Assembly (NCBI GenBank): GCA_964347915.1
Contig: CAYGAM010000048.1
Coordinates: 1-16,493 of the forward strand
DNA length: 16,493 nucleotides
From: CAYGAM01 sp964347915
GTDB taxonomy: Archaea; Thermoproteota; Nitrososphaeria; Nitrososphaerales; Nitrosopumilaceae
Reading direction: 5' to 3'
In this document: positions 7,018 through 14,525 of the stretch, in pieces
Numbering within the stretch: position 1 is the stretch's first letter
Layout of the letters: each line of letters begins with the position of its first letter
Made by a program: the position numbers and the translations under genes
The notes under the pieces: model-generated
The model's database searches: none
Told to the model about the DNA's origin: nothing
The model's input: the letters and a program-made list of their open reading frames with translations, nothing else

Positions 7018-9539
7018 ATCCGCAGCCCGTAACGCAGACCATGCCGGCGTCCATGCTGGTGTCCGCCACTTACAACAAAACTACGCAGCATGCAGTCCTG
7101 AAATTTTATGATCCTGAATCCGACCAAATACATCTGTGGGAGGATCAAACGGGACATCAGCCGTACTGCTATTCCAAGCTAAGCCCGGAGAATCTGGGAT
7201 TTCTCAATGATCGCCAGGATGTGGCAAAAATCGAGGGCGTGGAGCGGCTTGACCTGATCAAGGACGCGCCTGTAACGCTGACTAAGATAACGACGTATGA
7301 TCCTCTTGCGATAGGGGGCGGAGCCGACAGCATCCGCAATATCACGGAAACATGGGAGTCTAGCATCAAATACTATTCAAACTATCTGTACGATCGCGGT
7401 CTTATAATAGGACGGTACTATGAAATAACAGGCGGCAAGGTAAGGCATGTCCAAAAGGAGATGCCGCAGAATGTCCGGCTTGCGCTAAAGAGCCTGCTGT
7501 GGGACAAGGTATCAAACGAGAACATGGCAGACCCACAGGAATTTCAAAAGTACACTGCAGACTGGGCCGAACTTTTGAATCAGCCCATACCGCAAATCAA
7601 AAGAATTGCATTTGATATTGAGGTTGAATTTGAGGCGGGAAGAATACCGGATCCCAAGGCAGCGGAAAAGACCGTAACTGCCGTAAGCTTTGCCGCAACG
7701 GACAGTCTCCGCACCGTATTCGTGCTAAAGCGGGGAGACAGAATTGGAGAGAATGATCTTCCTGAAGGCTCCAAGCTGATATTCTATGATCAGGAGCGCA
7801 AAATGATCGAGGATGCGTTTACCCTGATTGCATCATACCCGTTTGTTTTGACATTCAACGGCGACGAATTTGACATGCCGTACCTGTATCATCGGGCAAG
7901 GCGCCTTGGCATACCGGACTCGGAGAATCCATTGTACATGATGCGGGATGCGGCAAGCCTAAAGCACGGCGTGCACATTGACCTCTACAGGACAGTCTCC
8001 AACCGCTCGTTTCAGATATACGCGTTTGGAAACAAGTACCAGGACTATTCGCTGAACAGCGTCTCGCAGGCCCTCCTGGGCGAAGGCAAGATAGACTATG
8101 AAAAGGAGTTTGACGAGATGACGCTGTACGAGCTTGGCAAGTACTGCCTTCAGGACGCCGTTCTGACGTACAACCTTACCAGCTTTGGCGACGACATCCT
8201 GATGAACCTGCTGGTCGTAATTGCGCGCATAGCCAGGCTGCCGATAGACGACATATCCAGAATGGGCGTCTCGCAATGGATTCGCAGCCTGCTGTACTAT
8301 GAGCACCGGCAGCGAAACGCGCTGATCCCAAACAGCGAAGAGCTCGTAGGCAAGACTGTCGGCGTCCAGAACAATGCCATCATAAAAAACAAAAAGTATC
8401 GGGGGGGCATGGTGGTAGAGCCCGTGGAAGGAATTCACTTTCATGTTACGGTAATGGATTTTGCGAGCCTGTATCCGAGCATAATCAAAGTGCGCAACAT
8501 ATCGTACGAGACGGTGCGATGCCCTCACAAAGACTGCGAAGGCAATCGGATTCCAGGCACCAGCCACTGGGCATGCAAAAAGAAAAACGGACTGACTGCG
8601 CTTGTGATAGGATCCTTGAGGGACCTGCGGGTAAACTATTACAAGTCGCTCTCAAGGGATGCAAGCATCTCGGATCAGATGCGCCAGCAGTATACTGCCG
8701 TAAGCCAGGCTCTCAAGGTAATACTGAATGCAAGCTACGGCGTTATGGGCGCAGACATTTTTCCATTGTACTTTTTGCCGGCAGCCGAAGCTACAACCGC
8801 TACGGGAAGATACATCATACTGAATACGATCGAGCAGTGCAGAAAGTCGGGCATTGAGGTATTGTACGGCGATACTGATTCCCTCTTTATCAAGAATCCT
8901 GCGGACGGCCAAATTCAGATGATAATGGACTATGCAAAGAGAGAGTATGAAGTCGAGCTTGAAGTGGACAAAGTGTATCGGTACGTGCTGCTAAGCGAGC
9001 GAAAGAAAAACTATCTGGGAGTGTCTGCCGACGGCAAGGTGGACATAAAGGGACTGACCGGCAAAAAGTCGCACACTCCCAACTTTATCAAAAAGCTGTT
9101 CTATGAGCTTTTGGACATGCTGTCGCGCGTTAAAACCGAGGAAGAATTTGAGGATTCCAAGGCCAGGGTGGGAGACAAGATTATGGACTGGGCGACCAGG
9201 CTGAACGAGAGAAGGATACCGCTGGAAGATCTTGCATTTCACGTAATGCTAAGCAAGCCCATATCGGAATATACAAAGTCGATGCCGCAGCATGTCAAGG
9301 CGGCCAAGCAGCTTGAGAACGAGCCGAAAAAGGGCGAGATCATATCATACGTCAAGGTTGTCGGCAAGACGGGCATCAAGCCCGTTGAGACCGCAAAGAT
9401 AAGCGATGTTGATTCTGAAAAGTACCTGGACTTTATGAAGTCGATGCTGGATCAGATCACGTCTCAGATGGGGCTGGACTTTGATGCAATGACGGGAAAG
9501 CCAAAGCAGACGGGACTGGACGAGTTCTTTTGGTCGTGA
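7014..9539 (+). CDS. polB: DNA polymerase B, replicative, with 3'-5' exonuclease
   Basis: This 841-residue family B DNA polymerase has all expected motifs. Exo I: DIE at residues 201-203. Exo II: N282-x3-F286-D287. Exo III: Y377-x3-D381. Pol motif A: DFASLYPSII from 482. Motif B: KVILNASYG (568-576). Motif C: YGDTDS (618-623). Both proofreading and polymerase activities should be intact. A Cys/His patch (CPHKDC...HWAC) follows motif A. The C-terminus ends QTGLDEFFWS, a clean PIP box for binding the PCNA clamp. The TTG at 7014 overlaps the dCMP deaminase stop; ATGs at 7041 and 7053 are alternative starts, just before conserved LVSATYN. Confidence 0.95.
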   Translation: MNPQPVTQTMPASMLVSATYNKTTQHAVLKFYDPESDQIHLWEDQTGHQPYCYSKLSPENLGFLNDRQDVAKIEGVERLDLIKDAPVTLTKITTYDPLAIGGGADSIRNITETWESSIKYYSNYLYDRGLIIGRYYEITGGKVRHVQKEMPQNVRLALKSLLWDKVSNENMADPQEFQKYTADWAELLNQPIPQIKRIAFDIEVEFEAGRIPDPKAAEKTVTAVSFAATDSLRTVFVLKRGDRIGENDLPEGSKLIFYDQERKMIEDAFTLIASYPFVLTFNGDEFDMPYLYHRARRLGIPDSENPLYMMRDAASLKHGVHIDLYRTVSNRSFQIYAFGNKYQDYSLNSVSQALLGEGKIDYEKEFDEMTLYELGKYCLQDAVLTYNLTSFGDDILMNLLVVIARIARLPIDDISRMGVSQWIRSLLYYEHRQRNALIPNSEELVGKTVGVQNNAIIKNKKYRGGMVVEPVEGIHFHVTVMDFASLYPSIIKVRNISYETVRCPHKDCEGNRIPGTSHWACKKKNGLTALVIGSLRDLRVNYYKSLSRDASISDQMRQQYTAVSQALKVILNASYGVMGADIFPLYFLPAAEATTATGRYIILNTIEQCRKSGIEVLYGDTDSLFIKNPADGQIQMIMDYAKREYEVELEVDKVYRYVLLSERKKNYLGVSADGKVDIKGLTGKKSHTPNFIKKLFYELLDMLSRVKTEEEFEDSKARVGDKIMDWATRLNERRIPLEDLAFHVMLSKPISEYTKSMPQHVKAAKQLENEPKKGEIISYVKVVGKTGIKPVETAKISDVDSEKYLDFMKSMLDQITSQMGLDFDAMTGKPKQTGLDEFFWS
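9507..9536 (+). other. PIP box (PCNA-binding tail) of PolB
   Basis: The codons for the last ten residues of the polymerase spell Q-T-G-L-D-E-F-F-W-S. This matches the PCNA-interacting consensus Qxx(L/I/M)xx(F/Y)(F/Y) and lies at the extreme C-terminus, the usual place in archaeal replicative polymerases. Confidence 0.8.
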
Positions 9540-9543
9540 TTGC

Positions 9544-9870
9544 ATGGTCGAAGGTACAGCGCTAGTGGCATTGGGAGTGGCAGCTTCAATTCTGATTCTT
9601 TCCGGGTGGGTTCATCAGATACTCAAGGGCTACAGAACCAAGAGCCTGCAGGACATGTCCAAATACTTGATGATTCTGATAGGAATAGGCGCCGGACTGT
9701 GGCTCATATACGGCATTGTCCTGGGCGACCCGTACATCATAGGAACAAACGTGGCTGCGCTGGCGCTCATGACGCTTATTTTTCTAATGAAGCAAAAGTA
9801 CGACAGGCAAAAGCGCGGCGCCGCCGGCAAAGCGGGCGATATTCAAGACGCCGATGCTTCAAAAGCATAA
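9544..9870 (+). CDS. SemiSWEET / PQ-loop (MtN3-saliva) membrane protein
   Basis: A 108-residue protein with three predicted membrane helices: about residues 5-26, 40-61 and 63-85. This is the triple-helix unit of SemiSWEET sugar transporters, which work as dimers. The family loop appears as HQILKGYRTKSLQDMS (residues 24-39), with His in place of the usual Pro of the PQ motif. The tail is charged and Ala/Gly-rich. The ATG lies four bases after the polymerase stop, so it is probably transcribed with polB, though no functional link is apparent. The transported substrate is unknown. Confidence 0.75.
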   Translation: MVEGTALVALGVAASILILSGWVHQILKGYRTKSLQDMSKYLMILIGIGAGLWLIYGIVLGDPYIIGTNVAALALMTLIFLMKQKYDRQKRGAAGKAGDIQDADASKA

Positions 9871-10063
9871 TGCCGGCTCAGCGCAGCGCGCAAGGGCAGA
9901 GGCATCCTCTCCCTGTCTTGAAATAATGCGATTGCAGACTGAGCCGCGCGCGAATGCCTGACAATCTGCCTGCCATGGCCTGATTCTTGCACGGCGCGCC
10001 GGCCGCTGCACGCCTTTGGACCGCGGCTGAAACGCCTCTGGCTTGAATGCATGTTCTAACAGG

Positions 10064-10354
10064 CTAGTCTACTTCGATCATAGTTTCTGTGCGTTCTACT
10101 CCGGCAATCTTTTGGATCTCCATTGTAACCGACATGACTTCCTGTAGATCGTCCACCTTGATTACTGCTACCGCATCAAACTGTCCGCTTACGGGAAACG
10201 AGTACGTAACGGACTGCACTTTTCCAAGCCTGGCAGCTATCAGCTTTTTCGGCGACTTTACCAGGACTACCGCCCTCACAGGCCCCCGCTCATTTTCGCT
10301 TTCGTCATAGCCTGCAAGCGTGCCCTGGTCCGGCCGGCGCTGCATTCTCACCAT
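10064..10354 (-). CDS. stand-alone Lrp/AsnC ligand-binding (RAM) domain protein 2
   Basis: A 96-residue protein whose residues about 25-95 form the beta-alpha-beta-beta-alpha-beta RAM domain of Lrp/AsnC regulators (VRAVVLVKSP, then SFPVSGQFDAVAVIKVDDLQ, then IQKIAGVERTETMIEV). The DNA-binding helix-turn-helix is absent. Such proteins bind small effectors, often amino acids, and can oligomerise with full-length Lrp proteins. The N-terminal 25 residues are charged and unlike the family. The start overlaps the stop of the upstream RAM gene by seven bases, so the two are co-translated. Confidence 0.8.
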   Translation of the reverse strand: MVRMQRRPDQGTLAGYDESENERGPVRAVVLVKSPKKLIAARLGKVQSVTYSFPVSGQFDAVAVIKVDDLQEVMSVTMEIQKIAGVERTETMIEVD

Positions 10355-10587
10355 CCCATGTTCACCTCCACTTCCATCATGGTTTCCGTGGTCAGAATGT
10401 CTTTGATTTTTTTGAGGTCGATTACGGAATTGTTGATATCGTCAATCGAACCCTGCAGCAGTATGCAGATGTCCGCCCTTCCGGTAACTATCATGATATC
10501 CCTGAGCACCTTTCGCTTTTTCTTGAGTATCTTTGCCACATTGTCTACGCTGCCTGGATTCACCGTAATCATGCATAGCGCTCTCAT
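10348..10587 (-). CDS. stand-alone Lrp/AsnC ligand-binding (RAM) domain protein 1
   Basis: A 79-residue protein that is just a RAM domain. MRALCMITVNPGSVDNVAKI begins strand 1 and helix 1; IMIVTGRADICILLQG holds the family Gly and Asp of the effector-binding turn; the end TTETMMEVEV is the last strand. No helix-turn-helix is present. It is first in a two-gene overlapping pair of RAM proteins that could form heteromers. A TATA-like box 26-28 bases upstream of the ATG supports this start. Confidence 0.82.
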   Translation of the reverse strand: MRALCMITVNPGSVDNVAKILKKKRKVLRDIMIVTGRADICILLQGSIDDINNSVIDLKKIKDILTTETMMEVEVNMGW

Positions 10588-11001
10588 ACGCTACCATGCC
10601 ACCCTAATACGAATAAAGATTGCGCTTTGCCGGAATTGCCATGCCTGGAGCGGATAATCATGCCTGCATGGCGCTGGCAGATGATGCATTGAGGAATCGG
10701 CGCAGGCCCAGGAATTTTCCGCACATGGATGCAGATCACGGATATTGCTGCCAGGCATGAGGCATGAGCGGCAACCAGGCAGAAGCATGGTGCACTCGCG
10801 GGTAAAGACTGCATGCGGCGCAAGGAAGGATTCTGCAATCATGTACGCGTGCAGATTCCTCGCAATTTCGTGCAACTCATCATGGATTAGATGGATAAGC
10901 TTGCGCTGTCGGGGCAAAAATGCCGGCTTTATGCGGGAGCAAATAGAATACTGCATTGCATATCAAAGCCCGGACGGCAAGGTAGCCTGTCTCAGATCCG
11001 C
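10588..11001. other. gene-poor intergenic stretch
   Basis: About 410 bases between the RAM pair and the small charged-protein gene. A minus-strand open frame (10591-10956) spans it, with one plausible helical segment but no recognisable domain, no promoter and a low-complexity tail. I do not call it a gene. The right part holds the RAM promoter at about 10612-10617. Confidence 0.45.
10612..10617 (-). promoter_or_regulatory. TATA box for RAM-domain pair
   Basis: TTTATT on the minus strand is centred about 27 bases upstream of the ATG at 10587, predicting a leaderless two-gene mRNA. Confidence 0.45.
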
Positions 11002-11244
11002 CTAGTCGAACGCCTCTTGCGATCTAGCTTCTTCCAAATACGCTCTCCTCTCTTCGTTTATTCTGTCCTGGTCTATCTGGGGCAGATCGTCTACGATGAT
11101 GAATCCGTCGTCGGGCAGTTCGTCGCTTGGCATTTTGACATTTTGCTTGGGCTTTGGTGCAGCTGCTGCCTTTGTCTTTTTGGACGATTTTGGCTTTTGA
11201 GCGCCTTTGGTTTTGGCCGTTCTTGCGCGCTTTTTCTCTACCAT
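11002..11244 (-). CDS. small charged protein, Lys-rich head and acidic tail
   Basis: An 80-residue protein with a basic, Ala/Lys/Pro-rich, probably disordered first half (TAKTKGAQKPKSSKKTK, KPKQNVKM). An acidic second half follows (ELPDDGFIIVDDLPQIDQD, then a helix INEERRAYLEEA). No known family is recognised. The head could bind nucleic acid, and the short FIIVDDLPQ core could be a docking motif; this is inference. A TTTAAA box centred about 29 bases upstream of the ATG supports the start. Confidence 0.6.
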   Translation of the reverse strand: MVEKKRARTAKTKGAQKPKSSKKTKAAAAPKPKQNVKMPSDELPDDGFIIVDDLPQIDQDRINEERRAYLEEARSQEAFD

Positions 11245-11270
11245 TGAATCGCAGAAATAGGCGCAGTTGA

Positions 11271-11276
11271 TTTAAA
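11271..11276 (-). promoter_or_regulatory. TATA box for small charged protein
   Basis: TTTAAA lies 27-32 bases upstream of the ATG at 11244 on the minus strand. Confidence 0.45.
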
Positions 11277-11536
11277 CATTTTGCAGAGCTTGGATTTTTG
11301 CATAATTTCAATTTTTTATCGCAATCTGCTCAAAGATGTGAAATTTGGATTGCGCGGCTCCGTTTTGACAAAAATACTGCATGCTTTCAAAGCGCGCATG
11401 CCGCGCAGCGGCCTGGGCGTGCCAAGTGCCTGCATTGCCTGCCGCATTTTTGATGCTGTGCAAAACAGCGCCCTGCGGCAAAGGCGGATGCTGGCTGCAC
11501 CAGTATGAGAATATGGCATGCCGCCTTGATTTATGT

Positions 11537-11613
11537 TGGTGCCAGGGGCGAGATTTGAACGCGCGACAGCTCGGTCTTCAGCCGAGTGCTCTCCCGGGCT
11601 GAGCTACCCTGGC
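11537..11613 (-). tRNA. tRNA-Phe (GAA)
   Basis: Read on the minus strand, the gene starts GCCAGGG and ends CCCTGGC-A-CCA, giving a perfect 7-base-pair acceptor stem, discriminator A and an encoded CCA. The D arm contains TAGCTCAGCCCGGGAGAGCA. The anticodon arm is CTCGG-CTGAAGA-CCGAG, giving anticodon GAA (Phe). The T arm contains GCG-CGTTCAAAT-CTCGC-like pairing with the TTCAAAT loop. The usual variable loop is present and there is no intron. Upstream, TATA-like AT-rich sequence at about 11641-11648 lies at the expected distance. Confidence 0.95.
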
Positions 11614-11640
11614 ACAGACATCCCTTGCTATCTTGCAATG

Positions 11641-11648
11641 TAAATATG
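11641..11648 (-). promoter_or_regulatory. TATA box for tRNA-Phe
   Basis: CATATTTA on the minus strand is centred about 31 bases before the first tRNA nucleotide, consistent with an archaeal promoter driving the tRNA. Confidence 0.4.
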
Positions 11649-11729
11649 TTCATAATATTTCGCTGCCGGCATTGCGGTTTTCAGACTGCATATGCCGCGC
11701 TGCATGCGTGAGCATCGCATGAATATGCA

Positions 11730-12287
11730 TTACGGCTTCCAGACTGCATCTGCAATGCCGCCGCGGCGGTTGATCACCCTTGCAAGAACAAAAAGCAGAT
11801 CCGAGAGCCTGTTGAGATACACTGTGCAATGCCTGCCAGTCTCTTCTCGTTCCGCCAAGGCTACAGTGCAGGACTCTGCTCTTCGGGATATGGAGCGCGC
11901 CAGATGGCACAGCGCAGCGGATCTGGCGCCGCCGGGAAGAATAAAGTTCGCAAGCGGCTGCAGTTCTGACTCGTATTTGTCGATTGCACGCTCCAGGATG
12001 GAGACCATCGCGGGCGTAGTCCTGTTTTCCTGCGATTCTGTCGCATCTGAGAGATCCGCGCCGACCACAAAGAGGTCGCTTTGAACCTGCAGCAGGAGCG
12101 ATGAAATATCGGTGTCAATGCCGCTTGCCAGTACGAGTCCTATGGCCGAATTTGCCTCGTCTACTGCGCCGTACGCCTGTATTCTGGCGCTGCTTTTGGA
12201 TACCCTGCTGCCGTCCCCAAGTCCGGTGAGTCCGCCGTCTCCTGTCCCTGTATAGATCTTCAATGCGGCCAAGCTTGGCAGCTCCAT
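11730..12287 (-). CDS. cob(I)yrinic acid a,c-diamide adenosyltransferase, PduO type
   Basis: A 185-residue PduO-type ATP:corrinoid adenosyltransferase, which makes adenosylcobalamin from cob(I)alamin and ATP as a soluble trimer. Motifs seen: N-terminal ATP loop TGTGDGGLTGL (residues 13-23), K31, AYGAVDEANSAIG (38-50), FILPGGARSAALCHLARS (115-132), RRAE (135-138) and YLNRLSDLLFVLAR (157-170). The annotated ATG is at 12287. A TTG at 12263 (LKIYTGTG) is also attractive, because the family usually starts with KIYT and an AT-rich box at about 12290-12298 lies 26-30 bases before it. B12 metabolism fits thaumarchaea. A fragment of this gene's 5' end is duplicated upstream. Confidence 0.9.
   Translation of the reverse strand: MELPSLAALKIYTGTGDGGLTGLGDGSRVSKSSARIQAYGAVDEANSAIGLVLASGIDTDISSLLLQVQSDLFVVGADLSDATESQENRTTPAMVSILERAIDKYESELQPLANFILPGGARSAALCHLARSISRRAESCTVALAEREETGRHCTVYLNRLSDLLFVLARVINRRGGIADAVWKP
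12228..12254. repeat. direct repeat copy A (inside adenosyltransferase gene)
   Basis: A 27-base segment coding for the YTGTGDGGL start region recurs at 12540-12566 with one mismatch (26 of 27 identical by eye) and in the same orientation. Weaker similarity continues beyond it toward the gene start. Confidence 0.7.
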
Positions 12288-12405
12288 CTTTTATTTTGTT
12301 CGATATGCCGGCGGGCCGCGCATCTCCTGCAGCATTGATTCGGATCTCCGCTTCTTCAAATCAGATCCGCAATCTTTTCGGGCTTGTGCGGTGCAGGCGA
12401 GAGCA

Positions 12406-12539
12406 ATGTTTGATGACAAAGACGATCTGATAATGTTGCAGCGTCAGGCCAATGGGTTGCTGCTTGAGATGGCAAAGCGAATGTAAAAAACACGGATCTG
12501 GATCAGGACTATTTCACTGCCATAATTGTTGCCGTACAT
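12406..12539 (+). pseudogene. frameshifted small ORF, unknown
   Basis: From the ATG at 12406, 26 codons read MFDDKDDLIMLQRQANGLLL and end at a TAA that abuts a six-A run (12485-12490). A one-base insertion or two-base loss there would continue as KNTDLDQDYFTAIIVAVHE. The two parts look like one hydrophilic helical small protein. The continuation stops making sense exactly where the duplicated adenosyltransferase fragment begins. No family is recognised. It could be a small gene broken by an indel and by the insertion, or coincidence. Confidence 0.3.
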
Positions 12540-12590
12540 GAGTCCGCCGTCTCCGGTCCCTGTATACAACAGCTTCAAACGCGCCAATTT
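12540..12590 (-). pseudogene. fragment duplicated from adenosyltransferase 5' end
   Basis: Read on the minus strand, this encodes LARLKLLYTGTGDGGLM, closely matching LAALKIYTGTGDGGLT at the start of the neighbouring PduO gene. Similarity ends soon after the nucleotide-binding loop, so only about 16 codons are present. Copy B of the 27-base repeat lies at 12540-12566. Confidence 0.6.
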
Positions 12591-13159
12591 CAGGACAGTG
12601 GAGTTTTGAAGCAATGTCTGATCTTCCAGTCCGAATGACTTGTGCGCGGGATAATTGTGCTTCCATTCATGAAGAAGAAGAAACTCGCAAAAACATCATC
12701 TGCATTCTGGCAGCAGCGCATTTTAGACGCTGCTTGTCGCGCTCTGGTGCATTGAACTGGATTTTTCCGCAAGGCACAATGCAATATGGGATGCTGATGG
12801 AGCGGCCCGCATGCTTGCCGGCACGGCCGCGTTTTCTTCATGCATGAATCGGGAGTCAAAAATACTCGCGGGCATGTTGTCCAAAAGCAAGGCAATGAAA
12901 GAATCTCCAATCTCAGAGCGGCTTGGCAAAATACGGCCGGTGAAATTATCTGAGATGATGAGATGCCATGCTGCAGCATGCAGCAGCAGACTCTGCTGTT
13001 TCTACAGTCAGCATGCATCGCAAGGCAGGCATATCTGCCGTTATTGCAATGGACGAAACTGCAATGCCCTGAATGACAAAAATCCAAACGGGAAGATGCG
13101 AAAAAAGCAAAGCACAAAAATGAAGCCGCCCGTTTTGAGGAGCCCGTACAAGCAAACCC

Positions 13160-13806
13160 ATGCTCATGGAAGGAGCGGCAGTTCATCTGGGTTACACCAT
13201 GGCGGTCAAAGGCGACAAGCAGGATGATCTTATGCGTAAAATGCTCCAAGACTACGTTGATCTGGATATTTTGCCTATGCTTGGAGGAAAGCGCAGCGCC
13301 GTCGTGCTTGACAGAGAGTGCTGTTTCGTAAATATTCTGTATGCCACGGAGGATGCTGAATTTGCATTCATCATGCCTGTCGTCAAGAACAGCAAGATAA
13401 AGGCCGCGATAGAAGAGCACGCAAGCGGAAAAAGGACAGTCGTCTCACTGTACACAATTAAGTCGGCAAAAAGCAGGGAGTTTGCAATACGACTGATCAT
13501 CAATAAGAATCTAAGAAGGATGAGCTCGGACAACCTTGCTGACAGACGCTGTGCTTTTGCAACCGCGTTGAAATACAAAAGATGCGATGAGCTGCAAGAA
13601 TGAGTATTCCGCGAGTACTGCAACAGGTGGGACATAGAGGCCGGATGCCGCTGCGTTGGGATTTTCGGACTAAAGCCAGCCTGAATCTCTCCGTGCGCCT
13701 TGCGCTGTTCGACATATCGCTCACAATTTTCAACATTTGGGTGGCAATCAGAATCTTGTTCAAACTCAAGATGCGGCGAGCCATGCTAAAGGAACTGTCG
13801 GCCTAA
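13160..13806 (+). pseudogene. decayed DDE (IS4-superfamily-like) transposase
   Basis: The first 147 codons hold a DDE core segment: VVLDRECCFVNILY (second catalytic Asp), then FIMPVVKNSKIKAAIEEH. An in-frame TGA at 13601-13603 is followed in the same frame by FREYCNRWDIEAGCRC, the Y-x-x-RW-x-IE signature with the catalytic Glu. Another stop comes at about 13672. A shift to the third frame gives VRLALFDISLTIFNIWVAIRI, the C-terminal helix. So there is at least one nonsense change and one frameshift, and the N-terminal half with the first Asp is not recognisable. It is inactive. The related C-terminus at the right edge of the window is oriented oppositely. Confidence 0.65.
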
Positions 13807-13934
13807 GCATTATCTGACGCCGATGATTTTGTACTGCCGGATGCCGCAGCAGACAAAGCGATGATCTGGCTAAGGCGCGAGCCCAGAGCAACAATGTCTT
13901 AGAAATAGCGCATTTGCTGCTGCTGAAATATGCT

Positions 13935-14525
13935 TTATGCTTCAGGGTACGACTGGTATGGAAATTGGTGGCGGTACTGTTCTGGATTTTTGAGTTTTTC
14001 AGCTTTTTTATGCCCAAGCGCTTTTATCATTTTGGCTCTAATCTTATCAATGCTGTCTCGGCGTGCGGCGTCCTTTGTTTCGCCGCATTTTGAGTGGGCG
14101 CGTGCCAAGAGTTGTTCGTCTATTTCGATGCCTTGATCGCAGTTTTCCTTGATGATTCGCTGCGTGCAGTCGGTGCTTAGCAAAATCCGTCTTTTTAGGT
14201 GAAATGGAACGCCGCGCAGGTGGGCCAGATTGTCGGGATTGTGGGGTGATTTGTGTGCAGCCTGGCGTTCCAATTCGTCCATGACTTTTCGCTGTATTTT
14301 TAGCAGTTCCTTCATCCATTCCGGATTTGAATTAATTTCAATCATGTGCTTTGCATGCTTTACCATTCCGGCATAATCTTTTCTAAGTTCCTGCATTGGA
14401 GTCGGCTTCTCTGTAGTTTCTTTGATGTTTAGAATATCGCCACCAGTGTCGAAGATAATTTTTACTATGCCGTGGCTGGCTTTGATTACATATCCTGGCT
14501 GTTCGCCTTCGCTGCCTAGTGCCAT
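13935..14525 (-). CDS. hypothetical protein, third gene of ART-like operon
   Basis: A 196-residue unrecognised protein. Residues 1-36 form a small strand-rich part (PGYVIKASHGIVKIIFDTGG). The rest is helical and Lys/Glu/His-rich, with a segment FHLKRRILLSTDCTQRII near residue 107 and a basic C-terminal helix. No membrane segment or signal is seen. Its ATG overlaps the end of the ART-like gene by ten bases, so expression is probably coupled. By position it could be an immunity, antitoxin or accessory protein, but no motif supports a specific role. Confidence 0.6.
   Translation of the reverse strand: MALGSEGEQPGYVIKASHGIVKIIFDTGGDILNIKETTEKPTPMQELRKDYAGMVKHAKHMIEINSNPEWMKELLKIQRKVMDELERQAAHKSPHNPDNLAHLRGVPFHLKRRILLSTDCTQRIIKENCDQGIEIDEQLLARAHSKCGETKDAARRDSIDKIRAKMIKALGHKKAEKLKNPEQYRHQFPYQSYPEA

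Larger units (their letters stand above)
12288..13159. other. decayed gene zone between adenosyltransferase and transposase remnant
   Basis: About 870 bases without an intact gene. It contains a short frameshifted ORF (12406-12540), a fragment duplicating the adenosyltransferase 5' end (12540-12590), and from 12590 to 13159 open frames on both strands without recognisable domains. The part just before 13160 may hold the unrecognisable N-terminal half of the decayed transposase. Confidence 0.5.

Noticed and set aside
7959..8567. 202-codon minus-strand open frame inside polB
   Set aside because: It lies wholly antisense to the conserved polymerase core and has no recognisable motif.
10591..10956. 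121-codon minus-strand open frame with a helical segment (LIHLIHDELHEIARNL)
   Set aside because: No promoter at the expected distance, no recognised family, and the C-terminal half reads as noncoding sequence overlapping the RAM promoter.
12590..13420. 276-codon minus-strand open frame
   Set aside because: The product is Cys/His/Ser-rich without domain-like pattern and overlaps the transposase remnant on the other strand, where real homology is visible.
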